Source: Rhodocytophaga aerolata (GTDB lineage: Bacteria; Bacteroidota; Bacteroidia; Cytophagales; 172606-1). From it: 64,000 nucleotides of DNA. This document shows, one piece after another, positions 25,429 to 34,482 of the stretch (position 1 is the first letter of the stretch; every line of letters begins with the position of its first letter). The notes beneath the pieces are model-generated. The model saw only the letters and a list, made by a program, of their open reading frames with translations. It searched no databases and had not been told where the DNA came from. Where the stretch lies: positions 1 through 64,000 of the forward strand of contig NZ_JAUKPO010000007.1 of the NCBI RefSeq assembly GCF_030503435.1, read 5' to 3'. The position numbers and the translations under genes were made by a program.

Positions 25429-26334
25429 ATGAAGTCCATTCTCTTACTTTCTATGCTCTTACTATTTGTAAGTAGGCTATGCCTGGGCCAAACAGCTGCC
25501 AATACAGCTATTAGTTACCTGAATCAGGAGCCGCCTGGCCTTACACCTAAGCTGTTTGCTCCGGGTATCGTATCTCTGAAAGACCGCTATGAGTTTGGGT
25601 CGGTATTCTCACATGATGGAAAAGAGTTTTATTATGCGGTGGAGATTGCGCAACGGCCACATATCGAATATATGAAGTTTGAAAATAATAAATGGAGGGA
25701 GCCGGTAAAGTTGCTGAGCAGTGATAAATATGGCTATAATGATCCTTTTCTGTCGCCTGATGAACAAAAGCTGTTTTTTATCTCCGACCAGGCCATGGAT
25801 GGAAAGGGAGACAAGAAAGATATAGACATCTGGTATGTGCAGCGGGAAAAAAACGGGTGGTCGAAACCGATTAATGCGGGAAAAGAAATAAACTCTGCCC
25901 ATAACGAGTATTACATTTCTTTTACCAAAGAAGGGACGATGTATTACTCTTCCAACAAAGAAGCTGAAGATGTAAAGTCTAAAAAGTATGATATTTACCA
26001 CTCTCCTTTCGTAAAAACTGCTTTTAGCTCCTCTACTAAATTAGGCAGTGCCATTAATACTGATCATTACGAAGCAGATGTTTTTGTCTCTCCAGAAGAA
26101 GATTACCTGATCTATTGTGCAGAAAGGCCGGATGGATATGGCCGCGGAGACTTGTTTATTAGCTTTAAAGATGCAAAAGGCCAGTGGACAAAGGCAAAAA
26201 ATATGGGAAATGCGGTAAACACGCAAGGCTATGAATTCTGCCCGTTTGTAACAGCTGATGGAAAGTATCTGTTCTTTTCCAAAGATGGGGACATTTATTG
26301 GGTAGATGCCAAAGTAATCAGCCAATTAAAATAA
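25429..26334 (+). CDS. exported PD40 (TolB-like) beta-propeller protein
   Basis: 301 residues with a signal peptide (MKSILLLSMLLLFVSRLCLG, cleaved before QTAANT), so periplasmic or surface located. WD40-like PD40 repeats are visible: GSVFSHDGKEFYYAVE, NDPFLSPDEQKLFFISD (about 105-121), YYISFTKEGTMYYSS, ADVFVSPEEDYLIYC and PFVTADGKYLFFSKDGDIYWVDA near the C-terminus. This suggests a five- or six-bladed propeller. Such propellers bind peptides or glycans, or serve as scaffolds; no catalytic triad is seen. It stands alone between modules 1 and 2 of the permease array, with gaps of 224 and 308 bp, so it may be independently expressed. The ATG at 25429 was used; an in-frame TTG two codons earlier is unlikely. 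Confidence 0.8.
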   Translation: MKSILLLSMLLLFVSRLCLGQTAANTAISYLNQEPPGLTPKLFAPGIVSLKDRYEFGSVFSHDGKEFYYAVEIAQRPHIEYMKFENNKWREPVKLLSSDKYGYNDPFLSPDEQKLFFISDQAMDGKGDKKDIDIWYVQREKNGWSKPINAGKEINSAHNEYYISFTKEGTMYYSSNKEAEDVKSKKYDIYHSPFVKTAFSSSTKLGSAINTDHYEADVFVSPEEDYLIYCAERPDGYGRGDLFISFKDAKGQWTKAKNMGNAVNTQGYEFCPFVTADGKYLFFSKDGDIYWVDAKVISQLK

Positions 26335-26642
26335 GCAGTAAATGCAGGCATGGTGTAAAGGGCTAAAAGATATATTCAGAAAATTCATTCTCTGCTCCTT
26401 CACCAGGCATTATACCTTAATCTACTGTTCACCTGCGTGCAGCCAGTGTTCATTTCCGGACACCTTCATTGGAGAGATATAATTAATGTATATTGTAATG
26501 TGCTGATTATTAGATATTTATTGTAAGGGCAAATTTATTGTGAGCATATTCTGCGCAGGTGCAACTTAATAGCTTCAAAGAGTCAAAAGAGATTCTTGCA
26601 AATCATATAATCCTTTAACGCCAGGTTCAGAATCATACGCCT
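26335..26642 (+). other. 308-bp intergenic region before P5
   Basis: No ORF or RNA gene recognised. It contains the twin-dyad element at 26426-26462, followed by an AT-rich 180-bp leader up to the P5 ATG. The leader has no full-consensus promoter; TATATTGT near 26489 is the closest. Confidence 0.5.
26426..26462. promoter_or_regulatory. twin-dyad operator upstream of P5
   Basis: TGTTCA-CCTG-CGTGCA (26426-26441), a 5-bp spacer, then TGTTCA-TTTC-CGGACA (26447-26462). The dyad starts are 21 bp apart. The stretch TGTTC(A/G)TTTCCGGACAC is 16 of 17 identical to the copy before P9. Confidence 0.65.
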
Positions 26643-29024
26643 ATGCTACGCAACTACTTAACCATTGCCTTCCGGAACTTGTTGAAAAACAAAGTATATT
26701 CCTCCATTAATATTGTGGGTTTATCTATTGGGATGGCCGTAGCTATGCTTATTGGCCTTTGGATCTGGGATGAACTTTCGTTCAACAAGTATCACCAGCA
26801 TTACAACCGGCTGACGCAGGTATGGATGACTCAGACCTGGAATGGGGAGGTAAACCCGCAAAAGGCTATGCCTTTTCCACTGGCAAATGAACTCCGCACT
26901 AAATTTAAAGACGATTTTCCTTATGTGGCGATGAGTTCGTGGTGGGGAGACTATATACTGGCCTATGGAGATAAAAAAATTACCAGAACGGGTACAGCAG
27001 CAGAGCCTGATTTACCAGTAATGTTAAGCCTGAAAATGTTGCAAGGCACCCGTAACGGACTTACCGACCCCTCTTCTATACTTATTTCCCAGTCACTGGC
27101 TACCACCCTTTTTGGCGATGAAGATGCGATGAATAAGGTGATAAAAGTAGACAACAAATTAAATGTGAAAGTGACCGGGGTGTATGAGGATTTGCCGCAT
27201 AACTCAGATTTTCATGAGTTGTTGTTTATGATTCCCTGGCAACTGCATGTATCCACGCATGAATGGATAAAAAATTCACAAGATGCCTGGGATAGTAATT
27301 CGTACCAGATTTTTGCACAACTAAGCCCACAGGCAGATGCTACCCAACTTTCAGCCAAAATCCGCAACGTCATTAAGGACCACCTGAAAGAAGATAAATT
27401 TGCTACACAACAGGTTTTTCTGCATCCGATGAATTTGTGGCATCTGCATTCAGAATTTAAGAATGGTGTAGTTTCCGGCGGAAGAATCGAGTTTGTATGG
27501 CTGTTTGGCATTATCGGCGTATTTGTGTTGCTGCTGGCCTGCATCAACTTTATGAATCTTTCTACCGCACGTTCTGAAAAGCGGGCAAAAGAAGTAGGTA
27601 TCCGCAAAACATTAGGTTCTATCCGCCAGCAACTCATTTATCAATTCCTGAGTGAATCTATCTTAATGACTCTATTGGCCTTTGCTCTGGCATTGGCCTG
27701 GGTAATACTTGCCTTGCCTGCGTTCAATGAAGTAGCTGATAAAGCCATCGTGCTTCCCTGGAGCAATTCCGTTTTCTGGGTGCTATGCCTGAGTTTTACA
27801 GTACTCACCGGACTTATTGCAGGCAGTTATCCGGCTTTTTATTTATCCTCTTTCAATCCGGTAAAAGTCTTGAAAGGCACCTTCCGGGCCGGACGTTATG
27901 CGGCTATTCCCCGCAAAGCATTGGTAGTACTCCAGTTTACAGTTTCTATCAGTCTTATCATCGGAACAATGGTTGTATTCCGGCAGGTACAACATGCCAA
28001 AAACCGCCCGGTAGGCTACTCCAGAGAGGGATTGTTGTATGTAAATATGAATACCAAAGAAATCTACGACAATTATGAGGCATTAAAAAATGACCTGCTG
28101 GCCAGTGGGGCGGTAGAATCCGTTTGCGTGTCGTCTAGCCCGGTTACCAATGTGTTTTCTACCAATGGTGGGTTTGAATGGCCCGGCAAAGATCCTAATC
28201 AGAGTGTGATGCTGGGTACTATAGCCGGCGATTATGGCTATGGCAAAACAGTAGGTTTTCAGCTCATTTCCGGAAGAGATTTCTCCAAGGATTTTTCTAC
28301 CGATTCCTCAGCCATTATCCTTAATGAAAAGGCTGCAAAGTTTATGGGACTTGAGAATCCGGTAGGCCAAACCATTAAATGGCATAAAGACGCCTATCAT
28401 GTTATTGGGGTAGTAAAAGATATGGTAATGGATTCGCCGTATTCACCGGTGCTGCCTACCGTATTTCTGTTAAAACCCGACTGGGCAGGCCTGGTAAATG
28501 TGAGAATTACCCCTGCTTTGAGTACCCGCGAAGCCCTGAGCCGCATTACGCCTATCTTTCAGCAACATGATCCTGGCAGCCCATTCGACTATAAGTTTGC
28601 CGATCAGGAATATGACTTAAAATTTAAGAGTGAAGAACGCATTGGCCAGCTGGCAAGTTTTTTTGCTGCACTAGCCATATTTATCAGTTGCCTGGGTTTA
28701 TTCGGTCTGGCTTCTTTCACTGCTGAGCAGCGGGTAAAAGAAATTGGGGTGCGCAAAGTTTTGGGTGCTTCTATCCTGGATTTGTGGATGCTGCTTTCCA
28801 AAGATTTTGTAAGCCTGGTGCTTGTTTCCCTGCTGATTGCTGTGCCTGTTGCCTGGTACCTGATGTACATCTGGCTGCAGCGGTATGAGTACCGGTCGGG
28901 CATATCATGGTGGATTATGGTAAGTTCGGCGGCAGGGGCTCTGCTGATTACACTGCTTACGGTTAGCTATCAATCTATCAAAGCTGCGCTGGCTAATCCG
29001 GTAAAAAGCTTGCGCAATGAATAA
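26643..29024 (+). CDS. FtsX/MacB-like permease P5
   Basis: 793 residues, head of module 2 and sister of P1. Both share ILAYGDK, MLSLKML(K/Q)GTRNGL and DLPHNSDF-type segments in the first periplasmic domain, NTKEIYDNYEAL-region spacing in the second, and the altered KDMVMDSP in place of KDFHxxSL. Coupling loops are KEVGIRKTLGS and KEIGVRKVLGAS. GRDFSKDFSTDSS is conserved. The first half ends SSFNPVKVLKG and the protein ends NPVKSLRNE. The twin dyad lies 180 bp upstream, farther than at the other three copies. The stop codon lies in the left arm of the inverted-repeat linker at 29018-29092. Confidence 0.9.
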   Translation: MLRNYLTIAFRNLLKNKVYSSINIVGLSIGMAVAMLIGLWIWDELSFNKYHQHYNRLTQVWMTQTWNGEVNPQKAMPFPLANELRTKFKDDFPYVAMSSWWGDYILAYGDKKITRTGTAAEPDLPVMLSLKMLQGTRNGLTDPSSILISQSLATTLFGDEDAMNKVIKVDNKLNVKVTGVYEDLPHNSDFHELLFMIPWQLHVSTHEWIKNSQDAWDSNSYQIFAQLSPQADATQLSAKIRNVIKDHLKEDKFATQQVFLHPMNLWHLHSEFKNGVVSGGRIEFVWLFGIIGVFVLLLACINFMNLSTARSEKRAKEVGIRKTLGSIRQQLIYQFLSESILMTLLAFALALAWVILALPAFNEVADKAIVLPWSNSVFWVLCLSFTVLTGLIAGSYPAFYLSSFNPVKVLKGTFRAGRYAAIPRKALVVLQFTVSISLIIGTMVVFRQVQHAKNRPVGYSREGLLYVNMNTKEIYDNYEALKNDLLASGAVESVCVSSSPVTNVFSTNGGFEWPGKDPNQSVMLGTIAGDYGYGKTVGFQLISGRDFSKDFSTDSSAIILNEKAAKFMGLENPVGQTIKWHKDAYHVIGVVKDMVMDSPYSPVLPTVFLLKPDWAGLVNVRITPALSTREALSRITPIFQQHDPGSPFDYKFADQEYDLKFKSEERIGQLASFFAALAIFISCLGLFGLASFTAEQRVKEIGVRKVLGASILDLWMLLSKDFVSLVLVSLLIAVPVAWYLMYIWLQRYEYRSGISWWIMVSSAAGALLITLLTVSYQSIKAALANPVKSLRNE

Positions 29025-29092
29025 TGACGATTAATGAATGAATACCTATTATCGAGTAATGCCTGAGTAATCAGTAGTCATTATTCACTAAT
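29018..29092 (+). repeat. stop-codon-anchored linker element, P5-P6
   Basis: TGAATAATGAC (29018-29028, containing the P5 stop) pairs perfectly with GTCATTATTCA (29077-29087). Between them 29054-29073 is a 20-nt block identical to 44126-44145 in the P9-P10 linker; 29078-29092 is also identical there (44150-44164). The element ends 10 nt before the P6 ATG. Confidence 0.7.
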
Positions 29093-29102
29093 CACTATAC
29101 CT

Positions 29103-31505
29103 ATGTTAAAGAACTATGTAACGATTGCGCTGCGGAATATAAGCCGGCACAAAGGCTATACGGCCCTGAATGTTGCCGGGCTGGCGGTGGGTATTGCCTC
29201 CTGTATTCTTATCTTTTTCTTCATCCGCAATGAGCTGAGTTATGACACCTACCACCAGGATGCTGACCGCATTTACCGGGTAGCCATCGATATTCAAAGC
29301 AAGGCGGATAACCGCATATTTGCCAAAACATCTGCTCCGCTTGTTGAGGCCCTCAAAAAAGATTTTCCGCAGGTAGAAGAAGCCGTGCAGTTGTGGCAAT
29401 GGAACAGCCAGCTGGTAAAATACGGCGAAGAAAAGAGTTTTTATGAAGATAACTTGTTTCTTACCACGCCTGATATCTTTACTGTATTTACCATTCCGTT
29501 GCTGAAAGGTGATTCCAGAACAGCCCTAAGCCGGCCTTTAACAGTGGTGCTTGCCGAAGAAACTGCCCGGAAATACTTTGGCCAGGAAGAACCGGTAGGG
29601 AAAATGCTGAAAATAAATGATAAGCAGTATGAGGTAACAGGCGTAATGGCTAGGCTGCCCTATAACAGCCACCTGAACTTGAACATGCTTACCTCCATAA
29701 CGATGCTGCAAAACGAAGCCTGGTACCAGGATGAAGCCGCCAACTGGCATTCTACTATGTTTTTTACCTATATCAAAGTGAAAGAGAACATAAATCTGCC
29801 TCTATTTGAAAAGCAAGTGGCTACAGCTGCCAATGCATATGTAGGAGACCTGCTAAAAGAATGGGTAGTGAATTACGTGTTTTTTCTGCAGCCGGTAACA
29901 GACATCCATCTGCATTCTAACCTGAGTGGCGAAGCCGAAGTGCCAGGCAGTGCTATGAATGTGTATATTCTGTCGGTAGTTGCGGTACTTATTTTATTAA
30001 TCGCCTCCCTTAATTATATTAACCTGACTACTGCCCAGGCGGCTAACCGGGCGAAGGAAGTAGGCATACGGAAAGTAGTAGGGGCTTCCAGAACTCCACT
30101 GGTATTCCAGTTTATAGCTGAATCATTATTGCTTACCCTGGCTGCTTTGCTGATGGCTCTAGGAATGGTGTATACCGTGCATCCCTGGTTTGAAGCCCTT
30201 TCCGGACAAACAATAGATTTGGGTCAGGTAATTACACCTCAGGCAGTGGTTACGCTGCTTGGTGCTACCGTGTTGCTGGGCATTAGCTCGGCCGCCTATC
30301 CGGCCCTGTTTTTATCATCGTTCCGCCCGGTATCAGTATTGAAGGGAAAGCTCAGCATGGGAGCCAAAGGAGCTACTTTGCGAAAAGTTTTAGTGGTATG
30401 CCAGTTTACCATTTCCCTGATGCTGATGGCAGGCACCATTATGGTATACCGGCAGCTCAATTTTATGAAAAATGAGAACCTGGGCTTTTCCAAAGAGCAA
30501 GTAGTAGTACTTCCGGTGAGGGGAGGGGCTTCTATTAAGGAGAATTATGAGCAAATAAAAAATGAGTTTAAAAGCCATTCTTCTATTGCAGAAGCCACTA
30601 CGTCGGCCAGTGTACCAGGGAGAGGCGTAGATAATTTTGCTATTGCCCTGATGGATGAAGCCGATGACAAGGGCCAGTCAATGTACTACCTGTTTGTAGA
30701 TTTTGATTTTCTGAAGCTGTACAACATTGGCCTGGTGGCCGGACGGGCATTTGATAAAACACGGGCCACCGATGCCGAAAGTACTTTCATGATTAATGAA
30801 AAAGCAGTGAAGGCTTTTGGCTGGGCTTCGCCGGAAGAAGCAATCGGGAAGAAATTAAGCACTGGCTTTGGCCGGGATGGGGAAATTATTGGTGTTTATA
30901 AAGATTTTCATTACCGCTCGCTGCAAGCCCCCATTGAGCCGCTGGTAATGGCCGTGAATATAGCTAGGTTCAACCACATCAGCCTGAAAGTGCAGACAAA
31001 AGAAATCGCTTCTACCATGGCTTTTGTAGAGAAAAAGTGGAAAGAGCTTTTCCCGAACCATCCCTTTGAGTATTTCTTTCTGGATGAGGAGTTTAATAAG
31101 CAATATGCTGCCGATGAGAAAATTGGCCGTACGTTTCTGGTATTTACAGGTATAGCTATTGGAGTAGCTTGCTTGGGCTTATTCGGCCTGGCTACCTTCA
31201 CTGCTGCCCAACGCACCAAAGAAATAGGCGTACGCAAAGTATTAGGAGCCACGGTACCCAACATTGTGCTGCTGCTCTCCAGAGAGTTTACCAGACTGGT
31301 CATTATTGCTTTTCTGATTGCTACCCCGCTTTCGTATGTGCTGATAGATAAATGGCTCGAAAACTTTGCTACGCGCATTGGCATTGGCTGGGATACTTTT
31401 GTAATAGCCGGAGCCGGGGTGTTGCTGATTGCCTTGCTTACGGTAAGTTATCAATCCATTAAAGCGGCGCTGGCCAATCCTGTGCAAAGTTTACGGAATG
31501 AATAA
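29103..31505 (+). CDS. FtsX/MacB-like permease P6
   Basis: 800 residues, second of module 2. TM1 (about 18-42) contains Cys34 in GIASCILIFFF. First periplasmic domain: ARKYFGQEEPVGKMLKIND and VTGVMARLPYNSHLNL. Coupling loops are KEVGIRKVVGAS and KEIGVRKVLGAT. Second periplasmic domain: GRAFDKTRATD (the Ser of GRDFS is lost) and KDFHYRSLQAPIEP. The first half ends SSFRPVSVLKG and the protein ends NPVQSLRNE, Gln replacing Lys. It lies between the conserved linker to P5 and a 67-bp gap to P7. No sign of degeneration. Confidence 0.9.
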   Translation: MLKNYVTIALRNISRHKGYTALNVAGLAVGIASCILIFFFIRNELSYDTYHQDADRIYRVAIDIQSKADNRIFAKTSAPLVEALKKDFPQVEEAVQLWQWNSQLVKYGEEKSFYEDNLFLTTPDIFTVFTIPLLKGDSRTALSRPLTVVLAEETARKYFGQEEPVGKMLKINDKQYEVTGVMARLPYNSHLNLNMLTSITMLQNEAWYQDEAANWHSTMFFTYIKVKENINLPLFEKQVATAANAYVGDLLKEWVVNYVFFLQPVTDIHLHSNLSGEAEVPGSAMNVYILSVVAVLILLIASLNYINLTTAQAANRAKEVGIRKVVGASRTPLVFQFIAESLLLTLAALLMALGMVYTVHPWFEALSGQTIDLGQVITPQAVVTLLGATVLLGISSAAYPALFLSSFRPVSVLKGKLSMGAKGATLRKVLVVCQFTISLMLMAGTIMVYRQLNFMKNENLGFSKEQVVVLPVRGGASIKENYEQIKNEFKSHSSIAEATTSASVPGRGVDNFAIALMDEADDKGQSMYYLFVDFDFLKLYNIGLVAGRAFDKTRATDAESTFMINEKAVKAFGWASPEEAIGKKLSTGFGRDGEIIGVYKDFHYRSLQAPIEPLVMAVNIARFNHISLKVQTKEIASTMAFVEKKWKELFPNHPFEYFFLDEEFNKQYAADEKIGRTFLVFTGIAIGVACLGLFGLATFTAAQRTKEIGVRKVLGATVPNIVLLLSREFTRLVIIAFLIATPLSYVLIDKWLENFATRIGIGWDTFVIAGAGVLLIALLTVSYQSIKAALANPVQSLRNE

Positions 31506-31572
31506 TAACTAATCCATACTGGCAAATGCATAAAAAACAGGCATGTGTCCGTATTCACAATTCACAAAAACG

Positions 31573-34020
31573 ATGTTCAAAAACTACCTGAAAATTGCCT
31601 GGCGGAATCTGCTCCGGAAGAAGACGTATACTATCATTAATGTGTTTGGCTTATCGCTGGGCATTGCCTTTTGTCTGCTGGTGTACCTCTACATTGAGCA
31701 GGAACGGTCATTCGATACCTTCCATACCAATGCTGAATCTATCTACCGGATAGAGAGCAGCAGTTTTCATACGCCCGCCCAGGCTAAACAACCAGAGGAA
31801 TCGTTGTTTTCTGTTTTTCCGCAGCAGGATCAGGAAAGGAACCAGATTGTAATGCCAGTGGTGCTGGCCCCTGAATTAAAAGCTTCCTTTCCGGAAGTAA
31901 AACAAACCTTGCGCCTAAAGTCTGGCTGGCGCGAAACTATCCGGTATAATAACCAGAGCTTCCGGGAGGAAAAAGCCCTGTATGTAGATACTAACTTTTT
32001 TGAGGTATTTACTTTTCCGCTGGTGCATGGAAACCGAGCTACTGTGCTGGCTAGCCCCAATAGTGTAGTTATTTCTGAATCCATAGCCCATAAATATTTT
32101 GGCACAGACAATCCTGTAGGTAAAACCCTGGAGTTTATCTGGGAAAAACCAGTATTGTTCACTATAAGCGGGGTAGCTAAAACAGTACCGGCTAATTCCA
32201 GTATCCAGTTCGAATTTTTGCTTCCCATACAGGCTTATCCTGGCTATCAAAATTACCTCGAGGCAGGATTGAGTACATCTTCCGTGCTTACTTTTGTTGA
32301 ACTAAGAGAAGGGGCATCCAGACAAGCTTTTGCAAAAAAACTGGATGATTTTGGCAGAACGTATTTTAAGCCATTAATCGAAGGCAACGAAACCTTTCAG
32401 GCCAATGATTTTCACCTTAGCTTGCGTCCGCTTACAGAATGTCATTACAATGCAGCTTCTCCCTGGGGCCATTATACCTCTCTAAAAAACATATACCAGC
32501 TTGCCTGCCTTACTATCCTTATTCTACTGATTGCCTGCCTGAATTATTTCTTACTTACCTTAACTAATACAGCGGCCCGGATGCAGGAAGTGGGTTTGCG
32601 GAAGGTAATAGGCGCACCAAGATGGCAGCTGGTCAGCCAGTTCTGGGTGGAAACACAGGTAATGGTGTGCATGGCAGTAGTAGCCGGTTGGTTGCTGGTA
32701 GTTGCTTTATTGCCTTATTTCAACCAGATTACAAATGCCCGCATAGAGATTACGGCCGCACATGCTTCTGGTATTCTGCTGGCTATGCTTAGTACTGCAC
32801 TGGCCGTTGGAGTACTGGCAGGCGTCTATCCGGCCTTGTTCATTTCAGGTGTGAAACCGCTCAGCATTATTAAGCGCCATCAGACGTTCCGCATCAGTCC
32901 CGGGCTTTCCAGGGTTTTAGTAGTCTTGCAATATACGGTTTGTATGAGCCTGCTGATTGGTTCTTTGGGTATTGCCAGCCAGATGCACTATATCAACACC
33001 AAAGACTTAGGCTTTGATAAGGAACAAACTTTACTTGTAGAAAATCCGGATTGGGGCAATTCTCAAAAAACACTTGCTATAGCCCAGCGGTTGCAGGCAT
33101 TCGCTACTACTGAACCTGCTTTAGCTGGCTTTTCGGCTGCCGGGCATACCTTTAGTTCCGGCTTCGATACCTATATGCATACCATTGACGGCAAACAGGT
33201 AGGCGTTAGTGTAATGCGGGTAGATTACAACTATGCCAATATGATGAAGCTAGAGATCGTACAAGGGCGAGATTTTTCACCTGCCTTCTCTACAGACACT
33301 TCCACCACTGAAAGAGCCGCCGTAGTAAATGAAACCTTGTTCAATATGCTGGGCAGTGAAGCTACCGTAGGAGAATATAATTCAACGCTTGGCTACCGGA
33401 TTATAGGCGTAGTAAAAGATTACCACCACACTAGCCTGCTTTCACCAATAGGACCTGTTGTACACCGCTTAGAACCACATCGGGCTGCTTTTTTCTGGTT
33501 TAAGCTAAAACCCGGAGATATGGCAGGAACCATCCATAAAATACAAGACCAATGGAACGTACTTACCGCAAATTCTCCCTTTACCTACAGATTCTTAGAT
33601 GAAGACGTGGCAACCCTGTATGAGGCACAACAGCAATGGCTGAAAACCATACATGGGGCTACCCTATTTGCTATTGTGGTAGCCTGCCTGGGCCTGTTCG
33701 GCTTATCGGGTATTCATGCCTTGAACCGTACCAAGGAGATAGGTATCCGCAAAGTGTTGGGGGCTTCTGCCGGGCAAATATTGATACTGCTCAATAAAGA
33801 TACTGTTCGGCTGGCTCTTATTTCTTTTGCTATTGCTATTCCGGTAGGGTATTATTTTATGCACCAGTGGTTACAGGATTTTGCCTACCGGATAGATCTG
33901 GGCTGGGAGTTATTTGCCACAGCCGGAGTTATGGGTGCCTGTACGGCCTTGCTGGCAGTAAGTTATCATTCTATTAAAGCTGCCTTAACTAACCCGGCTG
34001 ATTCACTGCGGGACGAATGA
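31573..34020 (+). CDS. FtsX/MacB-like permease P7 (divergent coupling loop 1)
   Basis: 815 residues from the ATG at 31573, one of the longest members. The extra length is in the first periplasmic domain, where a Gln/Glu-rich insert (about residues 60-90, with TPAQAKQPEES) follows TM1. Coupling loop 1 departs from the norm: RMQEVGLRKVIGAP instead of RAKEVGxRKVxGA. Loop 2 is standard (KEIGIRKVLGAS). The first half ends SGVKPLSIIKRH, without the LKG motif. The second periplasmic domain has GRDFSPAFSTD and KDYHHTSLLSPIGP. The C-terminus is NPADSLRDE, the most changed tail of the array together with P10. The next gene is a 90-codon unknown protein rather than a permease. Confidence 0.9.
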   Translation: MFKNYLKIAWRNLLRKKTYTIINVFGLSLGIAFCLLVYLYIEQERSFDTFHTNAESIYRIESSSFHTPAQAKQPEESLFSVFPQQDQERNQIVMPVVLAPELKASFPEVKQTLRLKSGWRETIRYNNQSFREEKALYVDTNFFEVFTFPLVHGNRATVLASPNSVVISESIAHKYFGTDNPVGKTLEFIWEKPVLFTISGVAKTVPANSSIQFEFLLPIQAYPGYQNYLEAGLSTSSVLTFVELREGASRQAFAKKLDDFGRTYFKPLIEGNETFQANDFHLSLRPLTECHYNAASPWGHYTSLKNIYQLACLTILILLIACLNYFLLTLTNTAARMQEVGLRKVIGAPRWQLVSQFWVETQVMVCMAVVAGWLLVVALLPYFNQITNARIEITAAHASGILLAMLSTALAVGVLAGVYPALFISGVKPLSIIKRHQTFRISPGLSRVLVVLQYTVCMSLLIGSLGIASQMHYINTKDLGFDKEQTLLVENPDWGNSQKTLAIAQRLQAFATTEPALAGFSAAGHTFSSGFDTYMHTIDGKQVGVSVMRVDYNYANMMKLEIVQGRDFSPAFSTDTSTTERAAVVNETLFNMLGSEATVGEYNSTLGYRIIGVVKDYHHTSLLSPIGPVVHRLEPHRAAFFWFKLKPGDMAGTIHKIQDQWNVLTANSPFTYRFLDEDVATLYEAQQQWLKTIHGATLFAIVVACLGLFGLSGIHALNRTKEIGIRKVLGASAGQILILLNKDTVRLALISFAIAIPVGYYFMHQWLQDFAYRIDLGWELFATAGVMGACTALLAVSYHSIKAALTNPADSLRDE

Positions 34021-34121
34021 ACGGGCACAGATAGGCATGGAGCGAAGGGTGAAAGCAAAACATTCCACGTACCATGTTTTATGCGCTCTGCCAAAAGATA
34101 CACCTTTAAATAATTATACGT

Positions 34122-34394
34122 ATGGGACAAATTGCTATACCAATTCCACAGTTGCCTGGCAAACAGGACATTGAAATTGAAGTAAAAATCAATGGCGTAA
34201 AAAAAGAGTATAACTACCGGATAGAAATTTTCTACTGGGAAGACTGCAACCTGGCAGATGCCGACCGGGTTGCCTGCCTGCGCAAAATGCTGAACAGCTA
34301 CGATAAAGACTGGCTTGTGTACGACATTGGTACGCCTACAGATGACCTGATACCGATCACCTTTGTCCGCAGAAGGAGTGCAACCAATGACTAA
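34122..34394 (+). CDS. small protein of unknown function inside the permease array
   Basis: 90 residues, no signal peptide or membrane segment. It begins MGQIAIPIPQLPGKQDIEIE and contains a beta-rich first half (VKINGVKKEYNYRIEIFYWED), a short helix with two cysteines (CNLADADRVACLRKML), and a C-terminal strand region YDIGTPTDDLIPITFVRR. Predicted cytoplasmic. I do not recognise the family. It lies 101 bp after P7 and 88 bp before P8 in the same direction and is bracketed by linkers of the same style as those between permeases, so it is probably part of module 2. Codon use looks like the neighbours. Confidence 0.65.
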   Translation: MGQIAIPIPQLPGKQDIEIEVKINGVKKEYNYRIEIFYWEDCNLADADRVACLRKMLNSYDKDWLVYDIGTPTDDLIPITFVRRRSATND

Positions 34395-34482
34395 TGATCA
34401 ATGACGGATGATTACCGGAAGAGTAGTCATTCGTCAATATTCATTTGTATTCATTCATCATTAATCAATACTTATTATCCCT

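Noticed and set aside
31544-31570. GTGTCCG upstream of P7 as a fifth operator copy
   Set aside because: Only one half-site resembles the motif; no CGGACA half and no second dyad follow before the start codon.
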